Of a DNA stretch of 64,000 bases, positions 32,575 to 44,756 are shown in pieces (positions within the stretch are counted from its first letter, which is position 1; every line of letters begins with the position of its first letter). Both the position numbers and the translations under genes were made by a program. The notes beneath the pieces are model-generated. The model worked only from the letters and a program-made list of their open reading frames with translations, did not search any database and was not told where the DNA came from. The stretch is from Harmothoe impar (lineage: Eukaryota > Annelida > Polychaeta > Phyllodocida > Polynoidae). The stretch lies in contig OX381714.1 in assembly GCA_947462335.1 (NCBI GenBank), positions 53,117,800 through 53,181,799 on the forward strand. Direction: 5' to 3'.

Positions 32575-32665
32575 CTCACATATTCAACATCTTGGAGATT
32601 TGAACCCCCAGGTTCCAATCCATAGTCCTGAACCATGACCACTACGCCAGTGAATCCTGCATGTC
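32575..32665 (-). repeat. tRNA-derived SINE fragment
   Basis: The minus strand reads GGCGTAGTGGTCATGGTTCAGG (an A-box-like region), then a GGGGGTTCAAATCTCC B box, as in a tRNA-derived SINE head. It lacks a convincing full cloverleaf. Confidence 0.45.
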
Positions 32666-32994
32666 AGGTGCATTGAAACACCTCCTACTTATGTGTGAAT
32701 GGTAATGAGGTCAACACAGGATCCCTGGGGACAATTTTAGAACTAGACTGTTCATGTCTTAAGGGATAATATGAAAATTACCCTATTGCAGTAATGTACT
32801 AATAAGGACTGAATTACCATTAGTTGAAGTGTAATCTTGATGGCCTATAGATGTTTTTTAAAGTAAATTTTTCATGCAGATTGTTGAGATACATTGGTCT
32901 TATCCTCTGCATATTTTCAATAGTAACATTTCAGTGCACCAAAATATATTATACTTTAGAATTGCATCAGGAGAAATGTAGTTTGTGTGAGAGT

Positions 32995-33085
32995 TTCCTG
33001 CCGGGACTGGAACTGCTGACCCTCAGACTACATCTCCCACGGCTCTATAGATACCGACTGAGCTAGAGGGGCAGTCACTATGTAG
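32995..33085 (-). repeat. tRNA-like SINE head or tRNA pseudogene
   Basis: The minus strand has GCCCCTCTAGCTCAGTCGG, a canonical A box after a stem-like start. About 45 bases downstream is a B-box-like CAGTTCCAGTCCCGG that can pair back to the start (GGGAC). The anticodon arm is poor, so a SINE or pseudogene is more likely than a working tRNA. Confidence 0.45.
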
Positions 33086-36000
33086 CCTGCATCATTGGGC
33101 TTTTGAAAAGATCAGGTCATATTTGAGCTGTGGAGTATGGTACTCCCTCCAACCTCTCTGCTCTCTCTCTCTCTGGTTGCTGGTTATGGGATTCAAACCT
33201 GCATCTACAGTAACAGAATTGTATGTGTACAGCAAAAGTTGCTGTATTATCTTTTACAGCTAAAGTACTGTATAGTTACAGCACATATTGCTGTTCACGA
33301 ACAACAACTTTTTACAGTGGCACTCTCCCCTACATATTGGCCGAAAGTAATCTCAACCCCCTGCTAAATACTACTTGTGTAAAATAACAAGCCCAAATGT
33401 CCACAATGAAAAACGCAATGACGTTAGCTGGCAAAGACCCAGCCCTAATGGTGCGCTGTTCCGATGATGGTGTTTTTTTTTACATTGTAAGCATTTAGAA
33501 ATGCTATATCGATAGTCTGCCTTTGGTGCTTTCATATTAAAATGTATAGGATTATGCATGGGGAAAAAGAGGGGATCTTATATTGAGGTGGATCAAATAT
33601 TACACGTTGCCTCTCCAAATCCCCACATTCTTCAAAACACAAAGGACATCTTTTAGACGAACCATTAAACAGCTAACCAGGACTGCCTAGTTGGCATGGG
33701 AGACCTTTTTACTATTTAGTATACACCCACAGACACAATGTCAGGGTGCTGTGTTAAACTGAGATGCATTATGTCAGGGGGTAAACCAATATTAATCCTC
33801 TTTCACAATAGGACCCAATACAAATATATTACCCAAACTAGAATACCTATTATAAAGCACAGCATTGCAGTTAAGATTATCTTAGTGTACCCAGGGTGGG
33901 ACTTTCCTGGGGCATGTTCCAAGGTATTGGAAATCCCAGGCATTTGGGACAGCCATCGTATTTGCAACCTGAATTATAACTGATTTGTGACCTTTACTCC
34001 AAATCAGTTGATTACTGTTATAGTCCGATAGATTGATAACCCTTTAAAGCCAAATAAAGTTAAAGACAAAAAAAGACCATGACTTCAGAATTATCAATAT
34101 ATTATAGCTGATATTGCATACTTATTATGGGCCCTACACGAGTAATTATCCTCTCATTGCTTCATTGACTTTAAGGCTCTTGTTATTTATCATATGTTTC
34201 AGTCAGTCACTCTCCACACATAGTAGACAGGTCTAAGCAATGGCCAGGAAGATAGGACAGCCTTGTTTGAAAAGTCCATCCTGATTCCCGGGGTCTGTTA
34301 CCCCACCCCCATGGCGCTACCTGTACGCTACTAGTGCTTATGGTGAGTGACTGCTGCCACCCCCCCCCCCCCCCCGCTCTACTCCGGCCGGCCTAACTCG
34401 TACCAAGAGAAGCTGCGAAAGCAGACGTGTCGAGGTGGTGTGTGTGTGAGGGGGGGGGGATTGACTAATGTGCATCGGTAGGTCCCAAGCTACACGCTGC
34501 TTACCACGGCCCAGTCACAGTCCATACCCTCTTTAGTGTATCTCTAGATCCAACTTCACTAAATGCCATATTTCTCTGTTGCTCCAGTACATGCACCTTA
34601 TATCTTTTGGATCTACCTAGAAAACACATATAGCTAAGGCACTATCTATACAAATTCTTTCTAAAATTTGACAAAAAGAGTCACAAATTCTTTATAGTTG
34701 CAGTTCTCAGGGATTTTCCCCAAATCTGTTCACATAAGTACATTTTAATCTTTGTTGTCAATATTCAAATTCTATATTAATATTTACTCCGATGATAATC
34801 CTAATAACAAGGAAGGAGACAAGTCAGTGATAGTGTATAATGATTTGGTATATTTGGCTGGGGACCAAATTAGGCCCCTAGCCCAATGTTTGAATGTTTA
34901 TGTCCACAAGCCGTCGCCTAGGCTCCCCTGGTGGGCGGAAGTTGATGTAACTAGGGACAGGCAGCGCCTGTAGGAGGTGGTGGCCGGGAGAAGCAACTCC
35001 CGCCACAGTGTTCTGCGTATATTAATACCCTTATAACCTCACTTATAATTCCCATAAATCTGTAGGCATATGAACACACCAATTTCATTCCACTGACTGT
35101 ATTTGTAAGTATAAAAACTCCAATAAATTAGGTCAATTTTAAATTTAAATTAGAAGTCTAGAATGACAGCCAATACATGAGGACGCTGCTATGGCTCACA
35201 CCCTGGCCGTCCTCCGTAATCAGGGCGCCCATAGAAGTAGCCATGTACCAGGAGGTGGGAGTAGCCTGGACCTGGTAGAGACATTAAGTTAAGGGGGGTC
35301 ACTTAGTATATTTTGTATACACATCTGTGCGGCAGGCAAGGGCACGTTTCTATAAAATTCCCCATGACAAAGGACCACTTTCCAAGAAAATTTGCCATGG
35401 CAAGAGTCCAGTTTAATGAAAATCCCCATGACAAGGGTCTACTTTTAAAGAAAATGTCGATTTAACCCAAATTTACCATTTTTTCACTAAAACATCACGT
35501 TTTCTTATAAAAAAAATTTGCACAAGAGTACATTTTCAAGGAGATGTTACTAAACATGGTCTATCTTATTACTTTTTTCTCCAAACCTAGGAGCTTTTGG
35601 CCGAAAATGCCATAACTAGGGTAACATTTTGAGGTTAAAATCACCATGACAAGGGTAAGGGGTTTTGAAGGTGCAGCCGTACACCTGTGTCAAAAAAAAT
35701 TCAAGTGCCCCCCCCCCCCCCGGGAGAGACACCCACTCTTTGCTGTAGTGCCGACTCAACTCTGTGACATAGAAATGTGAAAATACATGGGTGAAGAAGA
35801 ACATACTGAGGAACATGTTGCATCAAGACATTTAGAATATCCACTCGCTTGGAGAATTCTAGTTTGCTGTATAGAAATCGTGAAATTATGATTTAGAAAA
35901 CAGTTTTTTTTATATCATAGGTCACAGACATTTACATTTGCAGTACTTGTCATCCATAACAGGTGTTTCAGTAATGAAGTATGTCATTAATAAGATATTT

Positions 36001-36296
36001 CATATGTTAATATAACAGGAATTGTACATTTATATATGACTTCTCTGTCAATAAAGATAAGGAAGGCACTCAGCATTGCTGGTAGTTGTGTGCTTTCGGT
36101 TGAATAAGCTGAACAGGTACAAACAATTTAGTGACTTGTTTTATAGAGATCAAGGGGATGAATACATGACAATACAGTACTACATACAACACAAATTTAT
36201 CATAGCATACAAACGGATTGATGGGTTTACAGTTGACCCATGGAATCATTTACTGTGAATACATAGACAAAACTCCACGCCATTGACATACATGCA
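33086..36296. other. No gene seen
   Basis: A/T-rich spacer with poly(C)/poly(G) tracts (34360-34377, 34450-34460, 35706-35722) and a fragment with ACAGTAAC/TTTACAGTG motifs at 33205-33320 that recalls the 18679 MITE. Only short random frames are present. Confidence 0.6.
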
Positions 36297-36389
36297 TATC
36301 ATACTTCATGAGTTGAAGCTGGGTCATATCACACGATGTTGAAGGCTGAGTGTGATATGACCCAGTTTCAACGAGTGATGTATGATGCG
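36297..36389. repeat. Near-perfect hairpin, about 23-40 bp arms
   Basis: GTTGAAGCTGGGTCATATCA pairs with TGATATGACCCAGTTTCAAC (one mismatch) across a ~17-base loop, and partial pairing continues outward (ATCATAC/GTATGAT). It may be a small foldback MITE or a microRNA-like precursor. Confidence 0.5.
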
Positions 36390-37059
36390 CATTTATTTTA
36401 ATAAGTGGGGTTTTGTGTTTATTACATGGCCCTACTGTCCTAATATGAAGAAAATCAACAGATTTGGAGGCCATGGAGTATGGCTACACCGTACTGGGGG
36501 CATGGAGTACGGAGGTCCCATAGGCTTAGCATAGAGAAGGCCATACCACCATGTAGTAATCTTTATTATATTGGCTTTTTTGTGATTAGGCTATGCAGCC
36601 AGACCTTTCATTTACATCAATTTTAATCTTCGCACAATTTAATTCTTGAGTAGGGATCTCACAGCAACCTTGAACTTAGATTCTTTTACATATCTATGCT
36701 CCGTTTTCATTTCATTTCATTTCATATGTGGGCTGTGACAACCTCTAAGGAGTGTTTATGAGATGAAAGAATAATACACAAGTACTTTAGTAGAAGCTCT
36801 GTGGCATCTCTTGTCTGTCTTAGCCTTACACCAACTAATTTTTCAATCTAAGCTTTTTCAAAGCCATAGACTTGGAAATGGTATATATTTTCCTATCAAG
36901 TAGTTTGGTTGTTTGGCAGTTACATGTGTCACCTTTTATATTGTCTTGCTCTGAAAAGATTTTTGAAATCTAATTATATTTTTATGCAGACTTATCGACC
37001 TAATTTTGTTGTTGTCCATGAGGATTTCAGATCAATTCATCAACTTGTGGTGCGTGGTC
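36390..37059. other. No gene seen
   Basis: Spacer downstream of the DEG/ENaC last exon. Nothing beyond a short CATTT repeat at 36706-36725. Confidence 0.5.
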
Positions 37060-37184
37060 TTATCTTTCCTTTTTCTTTTTAACCCAGAAGCGGCCACAGC
37101 AGTACATCAGTAACAGATCCAGTACCTCAATGAGTGAGATAATGCTGCCTCCTATCAGCATTCCGGAGTAGCCGCCGATGGTTC
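37060..37184 (-). CDS. DEG/ENaC channel, last exon (TM2 and tail)
   Basis: A GTGCACAG acceptor is followed by GTIGGYSGMLIGGSIISLIE, matching the DEG/ENaC/ASIC pre-TM2 and TM2 signature. GGS stands in the G-x-S selectivity-filter position. The hydrophobic helix continues to about residue 29 and is followed by a short basic cytoplasmic end (KKKKER) and a stop. Phase agrees with exon 38105-38196. Confidence 0.85.
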
Positions 37185-37739
37185 CTGTGCACACAAACAA
37201 AGAAGATTTCTATAAAAGAGTTACAATTGGAATCAGAGATTTGTAAAGAAAAGTAGTGTGGGTCACCTATAATTCTGCCCCTACATTTTTCTATGTTACT
37301 ATCATGGGTATATGTTTAATGGATTAGCTATAGGAATTCTATAATTGGTCTTTTTTTGGTTCAGAGGGGGTGGCCTCAATTGAATTAAATCCAATTCAAA
37401 ATTCTTTATTTCAGTTGCCACAGTACACAAAAACCTATTTAGTGGCTAGTTCTCTATTCCATTGTAGGAATGCATCATCTCTATGACTCGTGACATCCCA
37501 CAATGTGCCTGTCTTGTCTATATGTGGGAGTGGAGTGGGTTCTGAGATCAAGCACTCATATCAGACCTTGTATAAGTGTCTGTAAATAGAGTCTATTTCA
37601 GTGGTGTATCAGCCTATGCTGGTCAGCCTACTCCTGTCCTCTCCTCTGTTTGTGCTATGGAATCACTGACAATTTCTGGGGCCTAAACTACATGAGGACA
37701 TGTTACTCTTTACCAAGCCTATTGATACACAACTTAGGG

Positions 37740-38055
37740 AGTGTTCATTTATTAATTACAGGGGAGGGGTGGTGAGCACTGTTTATGCCTGCCTCCCTCG
37801 AGAGCGCGTGGAACCTTTTGTGGCCTCACCTCACCTAATGCGGTGAAAATCCCCCCCCCCCTTGCAGAAGGCAGTGAAAATTTTTCGCACCCCCCTTGAA
37901 CTCTAGTTACGCGTGGGCCTTTTTGCTAAAAAAGGGGCCTAATTTTTTACGCCCCCCCCCCCATCAAGAGGGGTGAGAATTCTTTATGTCCCCCCCTCAA
38001 GAGGGGTTGAACGTTTTTACACCCCCCCTGTAACTAATAAATGTACACTCCCTTA
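37740..38055. repeat. Dispersed G/C-run repeat
   Basis: Starts GGGAGTGTTCATTTATTAATTAC, contains several CCCCCC tracts, and ends TAACTAATAAATGTACACTCCC, giving inverted GGGAGTG ends. Related pieces occur at 17828-18040 and 40515-40760. Probably a non-autonomous transposon. Confidence 0.5.
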
Positions 38056-38104
38056 GGAAGACCCTGACAAGTTTAGGCATTAAACAATATGTAAACATGC
38101 TTAC

Positions 38105-38196
38105 CGAATAAATCTTCAATGTTGAGAGCCTTGCGATCAACTATTGTGCGAACATTAAGTTGAGCGAAATAGAATTCCACTGTAAGGAAATTGTCA
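38105..38196 (-). CDS. DEG/ENaC channel, penultimate exon
   Basis: A 92-base exon with CCAG acceptor and GTAAGC donor. Reads DNFLTVEFYFAQLNVRTI and then LNIEDLFG, the conserved strand and wrist segment just before TM2 in DEG/ENaC channels (family pattern: hydrophobic-x-F-x-x-L-N-x-x-T-I). In frame with both neighbouring exons. Confidence 0.85.
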
Positions 38197-38579
38197 CTGG
38201 AAAAAAGATTATCACAAAATCTTATCAATGTTCCAAATGAAATGTATCAAAATATCATAAAAGGTATTTTTTCTTCTGCATATCTAAATCATTCATTGTC
38301 AGGCTATAATCTAATTATACTGCTAATCCATTTTGTGCTCATATACAACTATTACTGTGAAACAGTTACTCTTGCTCTAATTGATTAGATCAGTTTGGGC
38401 TACATATGTGGATGCTCATGTGGCTAAAATGAGGATAAAGTTACGAATTTCTTGTGAGACATGCAGAAGCATAACTACTAGATGCTAACCAGTGCAAAGT
38501 TAGAGACATTTTTTTCTAAATGGGGCTTTAGCTGATAAAACTGTTATTAAACTTTCAAACATGAAAAAAACAAACTCAC

Positions 38580-40017
38580 TGTATAAAATCATCATTCACT
38601 TTGTTCGTTGACCTCATCCTTTGCAGTTCATTGTTGAGTGTTTTTAAATTTAGCACTGCGTTTGTGAGGTTCTGCTCCACGATGGCCAGATTCCATCTGT
38701 GGAACAAGAGGCGGTCCATATCATCCCGTTTCAATTTGGATAAATACAACTGACCAGATATAATTCGATCATCAAAATGGTTTGTACATGTCTTCACTGA
38801 TGTTTGACTGTCCCATAATGCGAAGAACTCCTGAGAGGCTTTGCCCAGTGTGGGACCATACTCTTTAGATGAACAGAGAGATTTAAGCACTGATAGTATG
38901 GCAGTGTTATCGGCTGTGGTTTGTGTAAAGGCTTGTTCAGTCAGACTGATGACGGGTTCCAGGATTGCAAATCTAAGATACTGTAGGGTGATCACCATGT
39001 GGGACTCCATCACAGGCACCATGTCCTCCACCACCTTCTTAGTCATGTCACTCTTAGAAATGCTGCCCTTGACAAACTGCTCTAGGATCCGTTCATAAGC
39101 AGCTGATGTGTGAATGATGGAGTAGCGCAGTTCTTGAGGCGAACCCTGGGTAATGAGGTTTGAAAACCCATCCAATAAGTAGCGATTTGTGGCTGCTGTT
39201 GTCAATATTAGTTTTTTCTTTGTAATATCTTCAATAGGGTCACTTATGCAAGATTTAATAAGCTGCCTTGACAGCTTATCGAACATGTTTTGCATTGTCG
39301 CTACTGTCTCTACCTCATACCTTCCCAACTCTATCTCTTTCATAACAGAGTTGGTAAAGTTCATAAACTCAGAGGTATTGTTTGATTCTAGACACTTAAT
39401 GATGTCACTGTCAGCCAGGTGTGAAATGATATAGGCATTAAATGAGCCGAACAGATCTACAATCTCCATGTTCAATGTGGGTCTGAGTGTGGTGTTTTGG
39501 AGTTCATCTGCAGGCCCCATTCTAAGGGCAAGCACCAACTCCAACAACTTCAATTCAACACGGTTAGTAAAAAATAATATTTGACTTTTCACCCTCCCAT
39601 ACTCATTTAGTTCATTTTGAAAGTGTTCTGATAAATCATGGATTATGCGAGAAAGATAGTAACCACGTAGTTCGGACACAATTTTGCTTGAGATCTCCTT
39701 AAGAAAACCATATTCTTTGAACACAATGCCGTGTGAGATCTTCGTAACGAATGACCCCTTGTCCATTTGCATCACTCTATTTTGAACTTCTGAGATGGAC
39801 TTGAAGAATGCCAGATCATCTACATGAGTAGCAGCATTTGTGCCCCTGGCTATGGCCTCTGCAGCCTCCACCCGGTCTTGCAGCTTTGAGACGTCACCTT
39901 GTAGGATCTGTTCCCGAGCTTGTTTGGCAAATGATGAAAAGGAGATGTGGCTGGTGTAGGAGAACTCTTCACACTGCTCTGGGCACTCACAGCCGGAGCT
40001 GTCAGATGTTGCATTGA
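38580..40017 (-). CDS. DEG/ENaC channel exon with ~440-residue extracellular insertion (main entry)
   Basis: The 1438-base exon runs from a TTCTAG acceptor to a GTGAGT donor and is fully open (479 codons). It begins GCECPEQCEEFSYTSHISFS, the conserved C-x-C-P-x-x-C segment of the extracellular domain, and joins the pre-TM2 exon 38105-38196. In ASIC-type channels only about 45 residues separate these landmarks; here about 440 intervene. The insert is mostly helical, with charged heptad-like stretches (LQDRVEAAEAIARG, LKTLNNELQRMRS), a few cysteines and no transmembrane segment or family I recognise. The channel carries Na+ (or H+/peptide-gated cation) current in its family. Upstream exons lie at 40839-40895 and beyond. 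The intact frame argues that the insert is coding. Confidence 0.85.
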
Positions 40018-40369
40018 CTAGAACAAACAGTTAGACAATATTAGAAGCTAAGCGAGACACTTTTAGCGATGTATCGATTTGTACAACGCATGACATATTT
40101 AGGGGAGAGTGCTAGCATCATACACAATATACAATATAATTACATTAAACATACATTATGCAAAGCGACAACCTTTCCTCCTCTACAAATTTCCTAACCC
40201 TGTCCTAACTGTACCATACTCCTCCCTACCTGTACCATAACCTACCTGTATCATTCCATGCATAGTCATGGTCAAGGTGTCCAGCATAATACAGATAATG
40301 TTGATTGATACAGATAATGCATATTGATACAGATAGCGGTTGCAGGTGCCTTACTGCAAGATTCCTTGG

Positions 40370-40520
40370 GTTACTACACATCACTTTAGTTACTACGCAT
40401 CACAGTTGGATGGTTACTACACATCACGTTTTTTACTACACATCACGTTTGCATGGTCATCCGTGATGTTTAGTAACTGTGTAGTTACTACACATCACGG
40501 TTTTTATACACATCACGGTT
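40370..40520. repeat. TTACTACACATCACG tandem repeat
   Basis: Six or so degenerate copies of GTTACTACACATCACGTTT in 150 bases, one partly inverted (CGTGATGTGTAG-like). A G-run repeat related to 17828-18040 follows to 40760. Confidence 0.7.
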
Positions 40521-40838
40521 CTACAGGGGGTCAAAACAATTTCACCTGTGTGTTACTAAACTTCAAAGGGCCCAGGTGTGCTGATTTTCAGCCCATATGG
40601 AGGGGGGGGGGTAAAAAAGAATTTGACCCCTTGACCGGGGGGGTGTGTAAAAAAAACTACCTACAGGGGAGGGGTACACCAGTGATCTGCAGTTGCAAAA
40701 AAGGGGGGAAACAATATGTACATACCTTATGGAAGCCCCCTTTCTCAGACAGAAGCCCTGGGACTAGCCTTATATGTTCCATTATATTTGGACCACAACT
40801 AACAATTGATCAATTAAATAATTGTAATTGTAACTCAC

Positions 40839-40895
40839 AGGTATCCAAGAGGTAGCAGTCCAGGTATTTCTGGAAACTACATACATCATTTACCT
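40839..40895 (-). CDS. DEG/ENaC channel, small upstream exon
   Basis: A 57-base exon between TTTCCAG and GTGAGT. Reads VNDVCSFQKYLDCYLLDT, matching the Cys-containing segment that precedes the C-x-C-P motif in DEG/ENaC channels (family pattern C-x-x-x-x-Y-x-x-C). Phase 1 out, matching the next exon. Earlier exons (TM1, finger, knuckle) were not found in this window. Confidence 0.7.
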
Positions 40896-41449
40896 CTGGA
40901 AAGGAATGATATTTATTTGAACTCATGGCTCATGACTTCGAGCAATTATGATTTCTCAGAAAAGAAGTAGAATCAATATTTACCAAATGTAGATTTAAAA
41001 AAAAATGGAATAGCCATTTTGTATGTGATAACGAGGAGTGTTGTTATCCCCTCAGACCACAACTACAAAAGTGCCCTAGACCCTGCTGACACTTACCAGC
41101 TGCACTTTATGCATCAAATTTCCCTCCCTGTGCTCCTGTAACAGGCATCTATGACTGCTAGTTACTGTGATATATCTATTTGTATGTGTTATGATTAAAC
41201 TTAAATATATGTCTACTATTTTTCATAACATGTTTATTCATTCCTTAATGAGCACCGATGGTTCGTTACATATACAGCCGTTATACCAATGTATAACATT
41301 AAGTCATTAAGGGTTTATATAAATGGTTGCTTAATTAACGACCCCTAGATGACGATGCTGGTGCTAGCAAGATCTTTGCTATAGGTTATCCTCCATACAC
41401 TGATATTTGATACACTGCTGTACTTCAGTACCTGTTGCTACGGCGTAGA

Positions 41450-41675
41450 ATGTGAGGAGCTTGCTTCTATTGCACGGACTAAAGATTTAATTCTTTAGGA
41501 AGTGGAAGAGAAGGGAAGGCTCTTAATGGACCTACATGGGGAATTAGCTTCCCATAAGGTCGCGGTGGAGAAGCTGGTGCAACAAACAGTTGAAGGGGAA
41601 CATGAGGTTTCTAGTTTAAATACCTTGGGAAAGGACTTGAACATGCAGGTTCTGATGGCCCAAAGAGACCTTTAA
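41450..41675 (+). pseudogene. Coiled-coil exon fragment with stop
   Basis: The plus frame reads GRLLMDLHGELASHKVAVEK and then a Leu/Glu-rich stretch to VLMAQRDL, with a TAG early in the frame (after KDLIL) and no clear splice sites. It looks like a decayed coiled-coil segment from a gene or retroelement that I cannot name. Confidence 0.3.
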
Positions 41676-42502
41676 GATACAACACCAGATGATACAACGT
41701 AAGATATAATAATGTAATATACTCTATAGATGTTTTATCTGATACACAGACTTTGATATTTGCAACATATTTGCCTGTAAGTGCTTCAGTGGAGATGGAT
41801 AAGATTCTAAAAGTTAATGGTATCAACCTCTCACAGACTGCATTCTAAATATCTTCTGTTGATTTACCATGCATGTAGGAACAGTCAAGCCAGTAGGTAA
41901 GTTCCTGGTGCATCTGTGCCACTCCAATCCAGGATGACATTTGATACAATACACATGCCTGTTCAATAGACCCTATCAGTATTCAAGTTGGCTCTCCCCA
42001 CTTAACCTTTTGAAGGATAAGAAAATTCACACCTCAAAATCCTCCAGAACACCATTTTCAAATGTAAAAAATGCCTCCTGGATCTATGTGTCCCTGGAAG
42101 ACAAATATCCTAAATATCCCTATATCCCAAAGCCCCCAATACAACATTCATGTTGTAACCTTCCTGCTCTGATTCCTCCAATTCCTCCCCTTACCTGCTG
42201 AGTGGCTCTGGGGACATATTCTACCAGCGACATAATGCTCAACAATATCTTACTTCCCTATGGGGCAGTACCCAAGTGCTAGTTCATGCCCTATACCACT
42301 AGATTGCAGGCCATTATAGCAGGTTAGCAGGGACACTGTACAAGAAACCTATACAAGTATTTCATAAGCTGTATAGTTTATCTTGTTATTGTTTCCTCTC
42401 CAAGTAATATATCTTTTAGAGAGCATATTACAGATATTGTATTTCACTTGATAATATCAGAATATATTAAATATCTAGAGCTGTTGACATATTCAGACCA
42501 TA

Positions 42503-43135
42503 GAAACTCATAGCAACATCTCAATCAAGTGCCCATCAAGTGTCAATCAAGTGCCCATCAAGGGCTCAATCAAGTGTCAATCAAGTACCAATCAAGTGCC
42601 AATCAAGGGCTCAATCAAGTACCAATCAAGTATTAATCAAGTGCCAATCAAATGGCAATCAAGGCTCAATCAAGTGCCAACCAAGTACCAATCAAGGCCT
42701 AAATCAAGTGTAAATCAAGTGTAAATCAAGTACCAATCAAGTGTAAATCAAGTACCAATCAAGGCCTCAATCAAGTGCCAATCAAGGCCTAAATCAAGTG
42801 CCAATCAAGTGGAAATCGAGTGGAAATCAAGTGGAAATCAAGTGGACATCAAGTGCCAATCAAGTGCTAATCAAGTCTCAATCAAGGCTCAATCAAGTAC
42901 CAATCAAGTGCCAATCAAGGGCTCAATCAAGGGCTCAATCATGTGCCAATCAAGTGCCAATCAAGTACTAGTCAAGTATCAATCAAGTGTCAATCAAGTC
43001 TCAATTAAGTGCCAATCAAGGCCTTAATCAAGTGAAAATCTAGTGCCAAACAAGTGTCAATCAAGTGTAAATCAAGTGTCAATCAAGTGTCAATCAAGTC
43101 GTAATCAAGTCTCAATCAAGTGCCAATCAAATTCT
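42503..43135. repeat. CAATCAAGTGCC minisatellite, left arm
   Basis: Degenerate 10-12 base units (CAATCAAGTGCC, with GGCTCAATCAAG and GTACCAATCAAG variants), about 55 in a row. The right arm at 44086-44245 has the reverse-complement units (GGCACTTGATTG). Confidence 0.9.
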
Positions 43136-44085
43136 AAAATGAATGGCACTTGGTTGACACTTGGTTGACACTTGGTTGAGCCTCGGTTGAGCCCTCGGTT
43201 GAGCCCTCGGTTGAGCCCTCGGTTGAGCCCTCGGTTGAGCCCTCGGTTGAGCCCTCGGTTGAGCCCTCGGTTGAGCCCTCGGTTGAGCCCTCGGTTGAGC
43301 CCTCGGTTGAGCCCTCGGTTGAGCCCTCGGTTGAGCCCCCGGTTGAGCCCCCGGTTGAGCCCCCGGTTGAGCCCCCGGTTGAGCCCCCGGTTGAGCCCCC
43401 GGTTGAGCCCCCGGTTGAGCCCACGGTTGAGCCCTCGGTTGAGCCCCCGGTTGAGCCCCCGGTTGAGCCCTCGGTTGAGCCCTCGGTTGAGCCCTCGGTT
43501 GAGCCCTCGGTTGAGCCCTCGGTTGAGCCCTCGGTTGAGCCCTCGGTTGAGCCCTCGGTTGAGCCCTCGGTTGAGCCCTCGGTTGAGCCCTCGGTTGAGC
43601 CCTCGGTTGAGCCCTCGGTTGAGCCCTCGGTTGAGCCCTCGGTTGAGCCCTCGGTTGAGCCCTCGGTTGAGCCCTCGGTTGAGCCCTCGGTTGAGCCCTC
43701 GGTTGAGCCCTCGGTTGAGCCCTCGGTTGAGCCCTCGGTTGAGCCCTCGGTTGAGCCCTCGGTTGAGCCCTCGGTTGAGCCCTCGGTTGAGCCCTCGGTT
43801 GAGCCCTCGGTTGAGCCCTCGGTTGAGCCCTCGGTTGAGCCCTCGGTTGAGCCCTCGGTTGAGCCCTCGGTTGAGCCCCCGGTTGAGCCCCCGGTTGAGC
43901 CCCCGGTTGAGCCCCCGGTTGAGCCCCCGGTTGAGCCCCCGGTTGAGCCCCCGGTTGAGCCCCCGGTTGAGCCCCCGGTTGAGCCCCCGGTTGAGCCCCC
44001 GGTTGAGCCCCCGGTTGAGCCCCCGGTTGAGCCCCCGGTTGAGCCCTCGGTTGAGCCCTCGGTTGAGCCCTCGGTTGACATTGAC
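43136..44085. repeat. GAGCCCTCGGTT 12-bp satellite core
   Basis: About 78 near-identical copies of GGTTGAGCCCTC, with a C-for-T variant (GAGCCCCCGGTT) in blocks at 43332-43460 and 43873-44040. The unit is related to the reverse complement of the left-arm GGGCTCAATCAAG. Because 12 is a multiple of three and the unit lacks stops, long frames exist on both strands (GLNR, GSTE, LSPR repeats); these are not genes. Confidence 0.95.
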
Positions 44086-44245
44086 ACTACATTGACACTT
44101 GATTGAGCCTTGATTGGAACTTGATTGGCCCTTGATTGGCCCTTGATTGGAACTTGATTTAGCCCTAGATTGACACTTGATTGACACTTGATTGGCACTT
44201 GATTGGCACTTGATTGAGATGTGATCGACACTTGATTGATACTTT
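44086..44245. repeat. GGCACTTGATTG minisatellite, right arm
   Basis: Fifteen or so units that are the reverse complement of the left arm, so the array as a whole is an inverted repeat around the 12-bp core. Confidence 0.85.
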
Positions 44246-44248
44246 TGT

Positions 44249-44457
44249 AGTGGTCCAGCGAAAACGGATTTTTGGTTTCACCAGGGTTTGAACCTGGGAC
44301 CTACCGCATCCGGAGTGAGCGTCATAACCACTTGACCACGAAACCTTGCCTGCCATTCTCGCCTTACACATACATCTGGATTGGTAGGTATGAGGGGGAA
44401 CAGTGATTACCCTGGGCACAGGCACAGATGTGGGCTTGATCTGTTCCCCTACACTCC
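44249..44457 (-). repeat. tRNA-derived SINE, copy 1
   Basis: The minus strand holds a tRNA-like head: GTTTCGTGGTCAAGTGG (A box) and GGTTCAAACCC (B box), with GTTTCGT able to pair with GTGAAAC. The rest is a unique body with TCATACCTACCAATCCAG and a TGTAGGGGAACAG end. Copy 2 is at 44757-44979. Confidence 0.7.
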
Positions 44458-44756
44458 TCCCATCCAGCTTCAACTATCCCAACCGGCTACCCAACCGGTG
44501 GTTACCTTGGACATACCTGGCACTTAGTTGTGGGATCCTGTGTCACTAGCTCTACTAGCGCTTTCCCGCCTCATGCATACTCGCCCTTTTTTCCTAGCTC
44601 ACTAGCTGACTGCGCCACTCTAGCTTTCGCTACTGTGCCACGTCGGACCCACAACAAGCCACCAGGTGTTGAAGCATACCCAATCGTATCATACCGTACC
44701 TATCCAGTCCAGCCAACATATTCCCAGGCACAGGGAAGGCTGGTGAAACCACCAGT

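Noticed and set aside
32995..33085. Functional tRNA gene
   Set aside because: A and B boxes are present but the anticodon arm and acceptor pairing are poor; more like a SINE head.
42503..43135. CRISPR-like regular repeats
   Set aside because: Contiguous 10-12 base units with no spacers; a minisatellite.
43105..44231. Three long frames of 307-365 codons over the 12-bp satellite
   Set aside because: They arise because the 12-base unit has no stop in several frames on both strands; no start context, splice sites or variation typical of genes.
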